A DNA stretch of 64,000 nucleotides from Actinoplanes derwentensis (GCF_900104725.1 NZ_LT629758.1:2232001-2296000); one strand, 5' to 3'; counted from the stretch's first letter, positions 49,719 to 58,850 are shown. Numbers and translations are program-made. The notes: generated from the letters alone by a model not told the origin.

Positions 49719-50524
49719 TGCGGGCCCGGATCCTGCTCGCCGTGGCGGTGCTGTTCGCGGTGCTCCTGCCGTCGGCTCCGGCGGCCGCTGTCCCGATCGG
49801 CCAGACCCAGACCGGCAAGACGACCTTCTACAACGATGCCGGGTACGGTGCGTGCGGTACCCCGATCAACGCCGCCACCGAGATGCTCGTCGCGGTGTCC
49901 TACACCTGGTGGACCACGGCGAACCCGAACCTCGACCCGATCTGCCAGGGCGTCAGTGTCGAGGTCACCTACAACGGCCGGACGATCACCGTGCCGGTGA
50001 AGGACAAATGCCCGTCCTGCGCCGCCAGCCACATCGACCTCAGTCAGGCGGCGTTCGCCCAGTTCGCCTCCACCGATCCGGCGAACACTCCGGGCGTACT
50101 CAATGTGACCTGGAAGTTCGTGAATTCCAACGGTGGTGGATCACGCACCGGGCCGATCACCGGTCTGGCCGGTAAGTGTATCGGTGCGGCCGGTGGCAAC
50201 ACCGCCAGCGGTACGGCGATCGACCTGTACTCGTGCGTCGGCGACACCACCCAGCAGTGGACGCTGCCGGGTGACGGGACGATCCGTACTGCGGGCAGGT
50301 GTCTTGATGTCTCCAATGCCGGGACTGTGGACGGTACGAAGGTGCAGCTCTGGGACTGCAACGGCTCGGTGGCTCAGCAGTGGGTGTTCAGCAGCGCCCG
50401 TGACCTGGTGAATCCGAACGCGAACAAGTGCCTGGATCTGAAGGGCGGCTCCTCTGCGGACTTCACGCTCGCACAGCTGTGGACCTGCACCGGCGGCCCC
50501 AACCAGAAGTGGACCATCCCCTAG
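49718..50524 (+). CDS. secreted expansin-like (double-psi beta-barrel) protein with CBM13
   Basis: A 268-residue protein: signal peptide to about residue 24, an RlpA/expansin-like double-psi beta-barrel at about 28-135 (GKTTFYNDAGYGACGTPI; VKDKCPSCAASHIDLSQAAF, where the KCPSC..SHIDLS block carries the family Asp), then a C-terminal CBM13 at about 147-268 nearly identical to that of the chitinase. Such proteins may loosen polysaccharide without hydrolysis. ATG 49718 overlaps the chitinase TGA by one base, so the pair is translationally coupled; joint action on fungal walls or chitin is inferred. Confidence 0.9.
   Translation: MRARILLAVAVLFAVLLPSAPAAAVPIGQTQTGKTTFYNDAGYGACGTPINAATEMLVAVSYTWWTTANPNLDPICQGVSVEVTYNGRTITVPVKDKCPSCAASHIDLSQAAFAQFASTDPANTPGVLNVTWKFVNSNGGGSRTGPITGLAGKCIGAAGGNTASGTAIDLYSCVGDTTQQWTLPGDGTIRTAGRCLDVSNAGTVDGTKVQLWDCNGSVAQQWVFSSARDLVNPNANKCLDLKGGSSADFTLAQLWTCTGGPNQKWTIP
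50336..50421. repeat. 86-bp exact repeat inside the two CBM13 modules, copy 2
   Basis: Exact copy of 48894-48979, same orientation, 1442 bases apart. Confidence 0.85.
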
Positions 50525-50602
50525 CAACAGGCCGGCGGGTTCTGAGAGAAGGATTCTCCTGGGATTTGGTCAGCGGCCAAAACTAGGAATTGTGGTCTTG
50601 GT

Positions 50603-50750
50603 GCCCGGTATGGCGGGGCGAACAGGAGGGCGACGTTGTGGCCTCCGAAGCCGAGGGAGTTGCAGATCGTCGAGGTCAGCGCCTGTTTGCGGGGCTGCTG
50701 GTCACCACGTACAGCAGCCCCGAGGAGTCTTTGGTCTCCAGGTTTCGGGG
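50603..50750 (-). pseudogene. beta-ketoacyl-ACP synthase (fabF-type) C-terminal scrap
   Basis: The reverse strand reads RNLETKDSSGLLYVVTSSPA, then in the next frame ALTSTICNSLGFGGHNVALL and FAPP. This is the C-terminal NxFGFGGHNVxLVF signature of FabF/KAS II with a frameshift in between. No other part of a ketosynthase is present. Confidence 0.65.
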
Positions 50751-50799
50751 GCCTTGTTCCGATCGTCTGAGCGCACCGTGCCGTGCCGGATGGGTCGGA

Positions 50800-51117
50800 T
50801 CAGGCGGCGAGCCCCGAGTAAGGATGTGGCCTGCTGTCCGGTGGGTCACGCCGCGAGTCGTGTCGGCGGGGACCCGGGGAAGACGCGATGTCGGAACCGG
50901 AGCCGCCGGTGATCAGGGGGTGTCGGGCTTGCTCGATGCAGGCGTCGATCTGGTCGGCCTGAGCGATCGTGTTGAGGCGGGTGGTGTCATCGAGCAGGCC
51001 GAGGGTGTGCAGGTCACCGGCGAGGCGGTGTTGCAGGTCGGCGAGCCGTTCGCAGGCGTCGAGCAGGTCGAGCAGGTCGAGCATCTCGGTACGGCCGGGG
51101 CCGTCGATGGTGGGCAT
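50800..51117 (-). CDS. small hypothetical protein downstream of the chemoreceptor
   Basis: A 105-residue product with strong third-position G/C bias. The N-terminal 70 residues are helical, rich in Asp and Leu (EMLDLLDLLDACERLADLQH), while the C-terminal 35 are Pro/Arg/Ser-rich and probably disordered. It starts 18 bases after the chemoreceptor stop on the same strand, so it may belong to its operon. No family recognised. Confidence 0.6.
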   Translation of the reverse strand: MPTIDGPGRTEMLDLLDLLDACERLADLQHRLAGDLHTLGLLDDTTRLNTIAQADQIDACIEQARHPLITGGSGSDIASSPGPRRHDSRRDPPDSRPHPYSGLAA

Positions 51118-51135
51118 CGGGTGGGCTCCCCCGTG

Positions 51136-52758
51136 TCAGTAGCGGAATCGGCCGACGGCGGTCTTCAGGTTGGTGACGACGCCGGCGACGGCGTGGGTCG
51201 TCTGGGCTGCTTGTCCGGCGGCGCTGGAGATCTCGTCGGCGCTGCGGGCGACGCCGGTGATGTTCGCGGCGATCTGGTTGGCGCTGGTGGCGGCGTCATT
51301 GACGCTGCGGGCCATCTCGCTGGTGGTGGCGGTCTGTTCCTCGACGGCGGAGGCGATGGTGGTGGAGAAGTCGCTGATCCTGCCGACGATGTCGCCGATG
51401 GTAGCGATCGCGTCGACGGCGGCGATGGTGCCGGTCTGGATGGCGGCGACCCGGCCGGTGATGTCCTCGGTGGCCTTGGCCGTCTCCTGGGCCAGATCCT
51501 TGACCTCGGAGGCGACCACGGCAAACCCCTTGCCGAGTTCCCCGGCGCGGGCGGCCTCGATGGTGGCGTTCAGAGCCAGCAGGTTGGTCTGCTCGGCGAT
51601 CGCGGTGATCAGCTTGACCACGTTGTCGATCTCCGCGCTCGCGGCGGAAAGTTCGTTTACTGTCTGCCGGGCGGTGGCGGCGATCCCGACGGCGGTGCCG
51701 GCCACCGAAGCGGCCTCGGAGGCGTTGACCGAGATCTCCCGGATCGAGGCGCCCATCTGTTCGCTGCCCGCCGACAGCGTCGAAACGTTACGCGACACGT
51801 CGTCAGCAGCGGTCGACACGTCAGCAGCCTGCTCACTGGTACCGGTGGCGCTGGCCGCCATCTGGGTGGTCATCGAGGTCAATGACTGCACCGAACCGTC
51901 CAGGGTCGCGGCCGCGCTCGCCATCTGCATGACGAGGTCCTGGACTCGGACGATGAACCGGTTCGCGGCCTGGGCCACATCACCGGTCTCGTCCGCGACG
52001 CTCTCGTCGAGGCGGGCGGTCAGGTCACCGTCGCCGTCGGCGATTTCACTCATCCGGTCCCGCAGCCCGAACAACGACCGGCGGATCCCCCGCACCAGAA
52101 CAGCGCCGACCGCACCCAGGACAGCGACCGCCACCACCAGCACGACGATCACAATGGTCGTCACCGAGGCGGCCTTGTCGGCCGTGTCCGTGCTGGCCTG
52201 CTCGGCTTCAGCGTTCACGACCACACGGGTGTCGGCGATCTGCTGCATGATGGCCGCAGCCCGTTCGTCGTCGGCGGCGATGATCTTCTTACCGTCCGGA
52301 CCCGCCGGGTCGGCCGCCTTCGCGCCGGTCATCGCCTCCTGCTCGGCACTCAGGTACTGCTCGTAGGACCCGAACAGAGCGGTCAGGGCACTGCCGACCT
52401 CCACCGGCAGGTTCAGGGCGGTGATGGCGGCGATGTCCGCGCGGGCCTTGTCCGCCGCGTCGGTGAACAACCCGTCGGCGTGCACCCGTTCCGGGTCGGT
52501 GGTCGCCAGCAGCGCCCGGTTCACCGCGATCATCGCGTTCGACTGCTGCATGTCCATGTCCGTCAGCGTGGTGTTAGCCGCCCCCAGTGCCGACTGCCGG
52601 TCAGCCAGATCCTGTAACTGCGACGCCGCGGTCATGGCGAACACTCCGAGCACCGCCAGTAACACCAGCGACACCACCACCAGCACGACGACCTTCACCG
52701 TGATCGTCAGACGAAACCCCGAAACCCGGCCCAGCGGCGAACTCTTCACCCCACCCAC
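51136..52758 (-). CDS. methyl-accepting chemotaxis protein
   Basis: A 540-residue protein: TM1 at about 14-38 ([20 protein letters not shown]), a 4HB_MCP-like periplasmic helical domain, TM2 at about 200-222, a HAMP domain ([20 protein letters not shown]), and the MA signalling domain with the conserved tip [20 protein letters not shown] followed by [18 protein letters not shown] 52758 has GGGAGAGG upstream; the frame upstream to 53100 is not family-like. It fits a motile actinomycete, in line with the FliA/WhiG sigma. No other chemotaxis genes are present. Confidence 0.95.
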   Translation of the reverse strand: MGGVKSSPLGRVSGFRLTITVKVVVLVVVSLVLLAVLGVFAMTAASQLQDLADRQSALGAANTTLTDMDMQQSNAMIAVNRALLATTDPERVHADGLFTDAADKARADIAAITALNLPVEVGSALTALFGSYEQYLSAEQEAMTGAKAADPAGPDGKKIIAADDERAAAIMQQIADTRVVVNAEAEQASTDTADKAASVTTIVIVVLVVAVAVLGAVGAVLVRGIRRSLFGLRDRMSEIADGDGDLTARLDESVADETGDVAQAANRFIVRVQDLVMQMASAAATLDGSVQSLTSMTTQMAASATGTSEQAADVSTAADDVSRNVSTLSAGSEQMGASIREISVNASEAASVAGTAVGIAATARQTVNELSAASAEIDNVVKLITAIAEQTNLLALNATIEAARAGELGKGFAVVASEVKDLAQETAKATEDITGRVAAIQTGTIAAVDAIATIGDIVGRISDFSTTIASAVEEQTATTSEMARSVNDAATSANQIAANITGVARSADEISSAAGQAAQTTHAVAGVVTNLKTAVGRFRY

Positions 52759-53047
52759 AACCTCTCCCTCGGTGTTGGACGTAGTCGTCCGACAAGCTCT
52801 GCACCCACACCATCGGTCCCCACCGGGCCAGACTGAGCCCATCCGGTCGCAACCTGTCGAGCACGGAAAGCCGACAGGCTGCGGGGGTGTGCGGGCTAGG
52901 CTCCAGCGGGGTGGCCGGCGACGGCGGGCTGCCAGCCGGCTCTCCAGCCGGGTCAGCACCACGCCGACGGGAGAATCCATCGATGATCTTCTTGCACCGA
53001 GAACGATCGACTCCGGCGTCACCTCCAGAATGTGGAACCGGCGGCGT

Positions 53048-53335
53048 CTACTTGCCGCGGTTCGCCTTGCCGTCCAGGCGCAGTTCGTTGGTGGGGTCAC
53101 TGTGGGTGGTGCCGCTGTTGACGTGCTTGTCGTCGATCTTCGTCCCGTTCTTGATCACGTGGACGAGGGCCATGGCGTGACCACGGCCGAGCGCGTAGTC
53201 GTCCTTGAGCCACTGGATGATCTCGCCCGCTTTGGTGTCGGCGTGGTAGCCGCGCTCGTGAGCTTCGGCGACGAGTGCGGCGGGGATCTTGCCGGTTTTG
53301 ACTTCGATCGTGTCGAGGTATGCCTGGAAGGACAT
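53048..53335 (-). CDS. DUF4287 domain protein
   Basis: A 95-residue protein: [20 protein letters not shown] is the typical start, followed by [20 protein letters not shown] and the closing [12 protein letters not shown]. This is DUF4287, often found alone or in front of DUF5655. Function unknown. GGAGC precedes the ATG. The 289 bp between it and the chemoreceptor start contains no clear gene. Confidence 0.88.
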   Translation of the reverse strand: MSFQAYLDTIEVKTGKIPAALVAEAHERGYHADTKAGEIIQWLKDDYALGRGHAMALVHVIKNGTKIDDKHVNSGTTHSDPTNELRLDGKANRGK

Positions 53336-53388
53336 GGGACGCTCCTGACGGTGAGATGAGTACGGGTTACCATGGCCCGAACACGTGT

Positions 53389-54033
53389 CTACACGAGACC
53401 GGCCCGGTAGGCGACGATCACCAGCTGGACACGGTCGCGGGCGGCGAGTTTGGTCATCAGCCGGCTCACGTAGCTCTTCACGGTGGGTGTGGTGATGTGC
53501 AGCTGTTCGGCGATCTCGGCATTGGTCGCGCCCTGCCCGATCAGGGTCAGCACCTCACGTTCACGGCCGGTGACGGTGCTCAGGGAAACCGCGCCGGACG
53601 GTGCCGGATTCTTGACCACCATCTCGATGAGGCGCCGGGTCACGCTCGGGGCGATCAGTGCGTCTCCGGTCGCGACCACCCGGATCGCGGTGACGATCTC
53701 TTCGAGTGCCATGTCCTTGACCAGGAATCCGGATGCTCCGGCACGCAACGCCCCGTACACGTATTCCTCGTCGTCGAAGGTGGTGAGCACCACGACACGG
53801 GGCGCGCCGGGTTCGGCGGTGATGCGACGGGTGGCTTCGATGCCGTCGAGGTCGGGCATCCGGATGTCCATCAGCACCACGTCGGGTCGCAGTTGCCCGG
53901 CCAGCCGGACGGCGGCGGCGCCGGTCTCCGCCTCACCGGCCACCTCGATGTCGTCGGCTCCGGCGAGCACCATCTGCAGGGCACTGCGGATCAGCGCATG
54001 GTCGTCGGCGAGCAACACCCGGACGGCCGTCAT
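53389..54033 (-). CDS. NarL/LuxR-family response regulator
   Basis: A 214-residue protein with a REC domain (VRVLLADDHALIRSALQMVL; phosphoacceptor Asp in VVLMDIRMPDLDG; conserved Lys in GFLVKDM) and a C-terminal LuxR HTH (LTLIGQGATNAEIAEQLHIT, then TVKSYVSRLMTKL). ATG 54033 overlaps the kinase stop. With the DesK-type kinase and the divergent ABC transporter it forms a common actinobacterial sensing/export module. Confidence 0.94.
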   Translation of the reverse strand: MTAVRVLLADDHALIRSALQMVLAGADDIEVAGEAETGAAAVRLAGQLRPDVVLMDIRMPDLDGIEATRRITAEPGAPRVVVLTTFDDEEYVYGALRAGASGFLVKDMALEEIVTAIRVVATGDALIAPSVTRRLIEMVVKNPAPSGAVSLSTVTGREREVLTLIGQGATNAEIAEQLHITTPTVKSYVSRLMTKLAARDRVQLVIVAYRAGLV

Positions 54034-55210
54034 GCCGTCCCGTCCGGTAGCCACGCTGTCACCCGGAAGCCGCCGCCGCGCCGGGCGCCCGCGGTGATGG
54101 TGCCGTTGAGCAGGGCGACCCGCTCGCGCAGGCCGGCCAGGCCGAAACCTCCGGTGACCGGGTCGCCGCCGCGCCCGTCGTCGACCACTTCGATGGCCAG
54201 TTCGCCGGGACCGTAGTCGACCGAGATCCGGCAGGTCTCGGCTTGCGCGTGGCGTAACACGTTGGTGAGTGACTCCTGGATGATCCGGTACGCGGAGAGT
54301 TCGACGTCGGACGCGAGGATCCGCCGTTCGCCCGTGACGGTCAGGGCGACCGCCACGCCCGCGGCTGTCGCGGCGCCGACCAGCCGGTCGACGTCGGCCA
54401 GGCCGGGTGCCGGCCGTAGCGGCGCCTCCCCCACCTGCCGGAGACCGCCGAGCATCCGGCGCAGCCCGGACAGCGTGTCGCGGCTGGTGGCCTCGATCGC
54501 CCGCAGTGCCTCGCGGGCCCGCTCCGGCTGGCTGTCCATCACCCGGACCGCGGCACCGGCCTGCAACGCGATGACGCCGACACTGTGCGCGACGTGGTCG
54601 TGCAAATCCCGGAGATCCGCAGTCGCTCGGCCACCACGGCCTGCTCGGCGGCCTGTTCGCTGAGCCGCCGGGCATATTCCCTGGCCTGCCGGATCGAGAA
54701 GCCGAGCAGGCCGGCGACCAGGACCGGCAGCACCGCGAACGCCAGCCAGACGGTCCCGTTGACCTGCAGGCCGGGCTGCTGGAAGAACGCCATCAGCGCC
54801 ACGCTGACCGGCAGGACCGCGAGAACCGGGATCAGTGCGACACCCCACGCCCACGGCGGCCGGGTCACGACGATGTGGGCGAGCAGCACGTCGGCGGCGA
54901 GCATGAACAGGGACAACACCTGGTCCGGAGAGTTCGCGATCCCCTCGGTGCCGACCGCGAGGACCAGCACCACCGCGGAGACGACCATCAGATGCAGGGC
55001 GATCAACGGCCGGCGGCTCGCCTGGGTGCTCGCGCCGAGACCGGTCGCGACCGCTACCGCGGCGAGGGCCCAGCGCCAGGCCGGCGGGGACGGCATCCCG
55101 GACGGCATGCCGGGCACACCGGAGAAGGCGCGCAGGGTGCTGAACGCCGCGATCGACCAGATCAGCGCCGTCCAGGCACCCAGCGGAAGGCGGCGCGGCG
55201 CGGTGGACAT
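54030..55210 (-). pseudogene. DesK-type sensor histidine kinase with an apparent -1 frameshift
   Basis: The 5' part (ATG 55210) encodes about five membrane helices and a linker up to QAVVAERLRIS. The next residues of the family (ARDLHDHVAHSVGVI, with the phospho-accepting His) are found one frame over, and that frame carries the DHp and HATPase domains (YRIIQESLTNVLRHA; VVDDGRGG; GFGLAGLRERVALL) to the stop. A single base appears to be missing near 54608-54615. It is either a true mutation or a sequencing error; both halves are otherwise well conserved. Confidence 0.85.
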
Positions 55211-55242
55211 GCGGCGAGCCTAACCGTGGGGTCCGACAAGGA

Positions 55243-55312
55243 CATCCGACCACGGTAGTACGACCACGGTAGGCATCCGTGACAGCCCGTGGTCGGATGA
55301 CAGACCGGTCTG
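55243..55312. promoter_or_regulatory. operator-like repeats between the two-component and ABC operons
   Basis: CATCCGACCACG (55243-55254) is exactly inverted at 55288-55299. CGACCACGGTA occurs directly at 55247-55257 and 55261-55271 (14-bp period). CAGACCGGTCTG at 55301-55312 is a perfect palindrome. All lie in the divergent promoter region and are likely targets of the LuxR-type regulator. Confidence 0.65.
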
Positions 55313-55333
55313 CGGGGCGCGACAGTGATCGGC

Positions 55334-56056
55334 ATGATTGATGTCGACCAGTTGGTCAAACGGTACGGGTCCACCACCGCGGTGGCCGGACTGTCGTTCA
55401 CCGCCCGGCCCGGCCGGGTCACCGGGTTTCTCGGCCCGAACGGCGCCGGTAAGACGACCACTTTGCGGGTGCTCCTCGGCCTCGACTCGCCGACCAGCGG
55501 TACCGCCACCATCAGTGGCGTGCCCTTTCGTTCGCGCCGGCGCGGTCTGCGGCACGCCGGTGCTCTTCTGGACGCTCAGCAGGCACATCCCGGGCTGACT
55601 GCGACCGCGCATCTGGCAGCGCTGGCGCGCAGCAACGACCTGCCGCGACGGCGGGTCGACGAGGTGCTCGCCGAGGTCGGTCTCACCGCGGTGGCGCACC
55701 GGCGGGCCGGCACCTACTCCCTGGGTATGCGGCAGCGGCTGGGCGTGGCCACCGCTCTGCTCGGCGACCCGCCGGTGCTCATCTTCGACGAGCCGGTGAA
55801 CGGGATGGACCCGGAAGGGGTCCGCTGGGCGCGCGGGCTGTTCCGGCGGCTGGCGGCTGAGGGCCGCACGGTGTTCCTGTCCAGTCATCTGATCGGTGAG
55901 ATGGCGGCGACCGCCGACGACATCGTCGTGATCGGGCAGGGCCGGCTGCTCGCGGCCGGCCCGGTCGGTGAGCTGACCGGTGCGGGTGGTTCGCTGGAGG
56001 ACGTGTTCCTGCAGCTGACCGCGGCCAGTGTCGACTATCGGGCCGGTGGTGCGTGA
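55334..56056 (+). CDS. ABC transporter ATP-binding protein
   Basis: A protein of about 240 residues: Walker A in GFLGPNGAGKTTTLRVLLGL, signature YSLGMRQRLGVATALLG, Walker B in PPVLIFDEPVNGMD, switch His in VFLSSHLIGE. The DRA/NatA-like architecture suggests an export transporter for drugs, lantibiotics or lipids. ATG 55334 gives the usual family start (MIDVDQLVKRYG); GTG 55325 is an alternative. Coupled to the permease gene by a one-base overlap and probably controlled by the divergent two-component system. Confidence 0.93.
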   Translation: MIDVDQLVKRYGSTTAVAGLSFTARPGRVTGFLGPNGAGKTTTLRVLLGLDSPTSGTATISGVPFRSRRRGLRHAGALLDAQQAHPGLTATAHLAALARSNDLPRRRVDEVLAEVGLTAVAHRRAGTYSLGMRQRLGVATALLGDPPVLIFDEPVNGMDPEGVRWARGLFRRLAAEGRTVFLSSHLIGEMAATADDIVVIGQGRLLAAGPVGELTGAGGSLEDVFLQLTAASVDYRAGGA

Positions 56057-56799
56057 TGCGTGACGTGATCGCGGCCGAATGGCTCAAGGTGCGCTCGTTG
56101 CGGTCGACCCGGTGGATCGTGGCGGGGACGGTGTCGGCGGTGGTCGCCTCGGCGGCGGTGGACGCGTCCACGAAGCAGGCGGGCAGCGGGTTCGAGGTCG
56201 GTGATGCCTTCAATGTGGCGGGTTTCCTGGCGTTGATCGTGGTGGCGACGAGTTTCGGTGCGTCGATGATGCTCGGCGAGTACGGCAGTGGCCTGATCCG
56301 GGCCACATCGGTCGCCGTTCCGGCCCGTGCGGACGTGGTCCTGGCCAAGGCAGCCGTGGCCGCCGCTGTCTGGACGGCCACGGGAGTGATCATGGCGGTG
56401 GGTTCGTTCGGCGTCGCCGGAGTCGTCGTCGGGGAGGTGACGCTCAGCCGGCCGGGGACGGCTACGGCGCTGTTCGCGGCGGTGCTGATCGGGCCGGTGT
56501 GTGCGCTGACCGGTCTCGGTCTGGCGGTGCTGGTGCGCCATGCCGGCGGTGTGTACGTCTCCGGGATTCTGCTGCTGGTCCTGGCCCCGCCGCTGTTCTC
56601 CACCCGTCAGGAACTGTCGCGGGCGGTCAACCACGCCATGTTGCTTCCGGCGTGGCAGCGGCTGACCCAGGCGTACGGGACTCCGGAAGCGGTCGGCGAT
56701 CTCTACGCCACCGCCACTCAGGCGTGGCTCGCGTACGCGCTGTGGCCGCTGGTCTTCCTCACGGCCGCGGTGCTGGTGCACCGGCGGCGCGACGTGTGA
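56056..56799 (+). CDS. ABC-2-type transporter permease
   Basis: A 247-residue protein with six hydrophobic segments. The N-terminal MRDVIAAEWLKVRSLRSTRW is the amphipathic start of ABC-2/NatB-like permeases that pair with this kind of ATPase. No large extracytoplasmic domain. Substrate unknown. It is convergent with the SDR gene, with 33 bases between stops. Confidence 0.9.
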   Translation: MRDVIAAEWLKVRSLRSTRWIVAGTVSAVVASAAVDASTKQAGSGFEVGDAFNVAGFLALIVVATSFGASMMLGEYGSGLIRATSVAVPARADVVLAKAAVAAAVWTATGVIMAVGSFGVAGVVVGEVTLSRPGTATALFAAVLIGPVCALTGLGLAVLVRHAGGVYVSGILLLVLAPPLFSTRQELSRAVNHAMLLPAWQRLTQAYGTPEAVGDLYATATQAWLAYALWPLVFLTAAVLVHRRRDV

Positions 56800-56832
56800 A
56801 CCGTTGGTCCCCGTACCAGCAAAGGGTCTTGA

Positions 56833-57747
56833 TCATCGGACTGTGTGGTGCAGGGGGAATGTCACGCCGGTGAGGTCTTCGGAGACGGTCCACAGGCGCT
56901 GCTGGGTGGCCTGGTCGTGGGAGTCGGGGCTGGAGGTGACCAGTTTCGGGTAGCCGCGGATCTCGCCGCGGTTGCCGGGGCCGTAGTACTGGCCGCCGGT
57001 GACGGCCGGGTCGGTGGCGGCGCGGACCGTGGGCAGGGCGCCCATGTCGGCGTTCTGGGTGAGCAGCGGCGCGAGCCAGGTGACGGGCAGGCGCAGCGCG
57101 GTGGGGGTGTTGCGGGCGAGTTCGGTGTTGGACACGCCCGGGTGGGCGGCGACCGCGATGGTGGTGCCGTGCGGGGCGAGGCGGCGCTGCAGTTCGTAGG
57201 TGAACATCAGGTTGGCGAGTTTGGCCTGGCCGTAGGCGGCGATGCGACTGTACGAGCGCTCCCACTGCAGGTCGTCGAAGTGGATGGCGGCCCGGATGCG
57301 GTGGCCGGTGCTGCTGACCGTCACGACGCGGGAGCCGGGGACGTCCAGCATCCGGTCCAGCAGCAGGCCGGTCAGGGCGAAGTGGCCGAGGTGGTTGGTG
57401 CCGAACTGCAGTTCGAAGCCGTCGGCGGTGGTCTGCCGCGGGGTGTACATCACGCCCGCGTTGTTGATCAGCAGGTCGATGCGGGGGTGGGCGGCGCGCA
57501 GGTCGGCGGCCCCGGCCCGGATCGAGTCCAGGGAGGTCAGGTCCAGGGCCTGGACGGTGACGTCGCCGGTGATGCGGGCGGCTGCCTGCCGGCCTTTCGC
57601 GGTGTCGCGGACGGCCAGCACGACTGTCGCTCCGCGGGCGGCGAGCATCCGGGCGGTCTCGAACCCGAGCCCGGTGTTGGCGCCGGTCACGATCGCGACC
57701 CGGCCGTGCTGGGCGGGGATGTGCTGTTCGGTCCAGTTGTCACTCAT
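56833..57747 (-). CDS. SDR oxidoreductase (retinol dehydrogenase-like)
   Basis: A 304-residue SDR with TGANTGLGFETARMLAARGA, LLINNAGVMYTPRQTTADGF, the catalytic Ser in VVTVSSTGHRI and YGQAKLANLMFTYEL (YxxxK). The length and the GFELQFGTNHLGHFALTGLL segment are typical of WW-oxidoreductase/retinol-dehydrogenase-like bacterial SDRs. ATG 57747 start (GTG 57750 is adjacent). It is divergent from a TetR gene and has three operator copies in its promoter. Confidence 0.92.
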   Translation of the reverse strand: MSDNWTEQHIPAQHGRVAIVTGANTGLGFETARMLAARGATVVLAVRDTAKGRQAAARITGDVTVQALDLTSLDSIRAGAADLRAAHPRIDLLINNAGVMYTPRQTTADGFELQFGTNHLGHFALTGLLLDRMLDVPGSRVVTVSSTGHRIRAAIHFDDLQWERSYSRIAAYGQAKLANLMFTYELQRRLAPHGTTIAVAAHPGVSNTELARNTPTALRLPVTWLAPLLTQNADMGALPTVRAATDPAVTGGQYYGPGNRGEIRGYPKLVTSSPDSHDQATQQRLWTVSEDLTGVTFPLHHTVR

Positions 57748-57763
57748 CACGCACTCCTAAAAA

Positions 57764-57827
57764 ACCGGCGGTCTGTTATGACACCAACGTAAGAGACCGC
57801 CGGTCTTCTGTCAAGGGACCGGCGGTC
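57764..57827. promoter_or_regulatory. three GACCGSCGGTC-type operator copies (TetR sites)
   Basis: ACCGGCGGTCT at 57764-57774, AGACCGCCGGTCT at 57794-57806 (perfect but for the central base) and GACCGGCGGTC at 57817-57827 occupy the 99-bp space between the divergent SDR and TetR genes. Cooperative binding and control of both promoters are likely. Confidence 0.85.
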
Positions 57828-57846
57828 TTTAAGCTAGAGTGGGGTC

Positions 57847-58512
57847 GTGACATTCAAGCGGGCGCGCAGCGAACAGCAGCGGGAGATCCGCCGGCAGGCG
57901 ATTCTGGACACGGCGGCGGCGATGCTGCGCGAGATGCCGGTGGCCGACGTGAGCCTCAACGAACTCAGCCGGCGAGTGGGCCTGGCCAAGTCGAACGTCC
58001 TGCGCTATTTCGAGTCCCGCGAGGCGGTGCTGCTCGAACTGCTCGACGTCTTCCTGGGGACCTGGCTCGCCGATCTGGCCGCCGAACTGGCCGACGATGT
58101 CGAGCCGCTGGCCGCGCCGGAGGTGCGGGCCGGCCAGCTGGCCGAGGTCCTCAGCCGGTCACTGGCGGACCGGGTGGTGCTCTGCGACCTGTTCGGCGCG
58201 CAGGGCGGCGTCCTCGAACACAACGTCTCGGTCGAGATGGCCAAACAGCACAAGCGCTCGTCGCTCGCCAAGCTGACGGTCATGGCCGACCTGATGCGCC
58301 ACCATCTGCCCGAGCTCGGCGACGGCGCGCAACTGTTCTGCCTGATGAGCCTGGTCTCGGCGGGCGCCCTGTCGTCGTACGTCCCGCCACCGCCCAGCAT
58401 TCTCGCCGCCTATGCGGACGAACCCGCGCTCAGCGTGTTCCACCTGGAACTGCGCGACGCCTTGCGGATCTCCTTCACCATCGCGCTCGTGGGTGCACTG
58501 CCGCGCGCCTGA
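57847..58512 (+). CDS. TetR-family repressor of the divergent SDR gene
   Basis: A 221-residue protein: ILDTAAAMLREMPVADVSLN, then ELSRRVGLAKSNVLRYFESR is the TetR HTH. The C-terminal part is of the TetR_C group seen in actinomycete regulators of SDR genes. GTG 57847. It most likely binds the three sites at 57764-57827, which also cover its own promoter. Confidence 0.92.
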   Translation: MTFKRARSEQQREIRRQAILDTAAAMLREMPVADVSLNELSRRVGLAKSNVLRYFESREAVLLELLDVFLGTWLADLAAELADDVEPLAAPEVRAGQLAEVLSRSLADRVVLCDLFGAQGGVLEHNVSVEMAKQHKRSSLAKLTVMADLMRHHLPELGDGAQLFCLMSLVSAGALSSYVPPPPSILAAYADEPALSVFHLELRDALRISFTIALVGALPRA

Positions 58513-58520
58513 CCCTATCA

Positions 58521-58536
58521 ACAAACGATTGTTTGT
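58521..58536. promoter_or_regulatory. ArsR operator-like inverted repeat
   Basis: ACAAAC-GATT-GTTTGT, 6-bp perfect arms, 14 bases before the ArsR ATG in an otherwise GC-rich region. Similar to sites of the ArsR/SRPBCC pairs. Confidence 0.7.
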
Positions 58537-58550
58537 ATTAGGGTTGGCGC

Positions 58551-58850
58551 ATGCTTGATGCTGCCTTCGCGGCTCTCGGGGATCCGGTTCGCCGGGCGAT
58601 CGTGAGCCGTCTCGCGCACTCCGACGCGACCGTCGGGGAGCTGGCCGAGCCGTTCGACCTGACCCAGCAGGCGATCTCTCATCACGTCGCCGTGCTGCGC
58701 CGCTGCGGCCTGGTCGAACAGCGCCGCGAGGGCACCCGGCGGCCCTGCCGGCTGCGGGCCGACCAGCTGGCCCTGCTGCGATCGTGGATCGACGAGCAGC
58801 GCCGCATCTGGGACGACCGTCTCGACGCGCTCGAAGAGCACCTGCGGTGA
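58551..58850 (+). CDS. ArsR-family regulator
   Basis: A 99-residue winged-helix protein: FAALGDPVRRAIVSRLAHSD, then LTQQAISHHVAVLRRCGLVE is the HTH. No metal-binding Cys box (ELCVCDL type), so it is not a metal sensor. It is of the kind usually paired with an AHSA1/SRPBCC gene, as here. GTGA overlap with the next gene. Probably autoregulated through 58521-58536. Confidence 0.92.
   Translation: MLDAAFAALGDPVRRAIVSRLAHSDATVGELAEPFDLTQQAISHHVAVLRRCGLVEQRREGTRRPCRLRADQLALLRSWIDEQRRIWDDRLDALEEHLR

Noticed and set aside
51170..52366. 398-codon plus-strand frame opposite the chemoreceptor
   Set aside because: Ala/Ser/Thr-rich mirror of the MCP signalling domain; no motif.
52759..53047. Extension of the chemoreceptor frame to 53100 or a separate small gene
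   Set aside because: Arg/Pro-rich, not MCP-like, and GTG 52758 has a good ribosome binding site; nothing else convincing is present.
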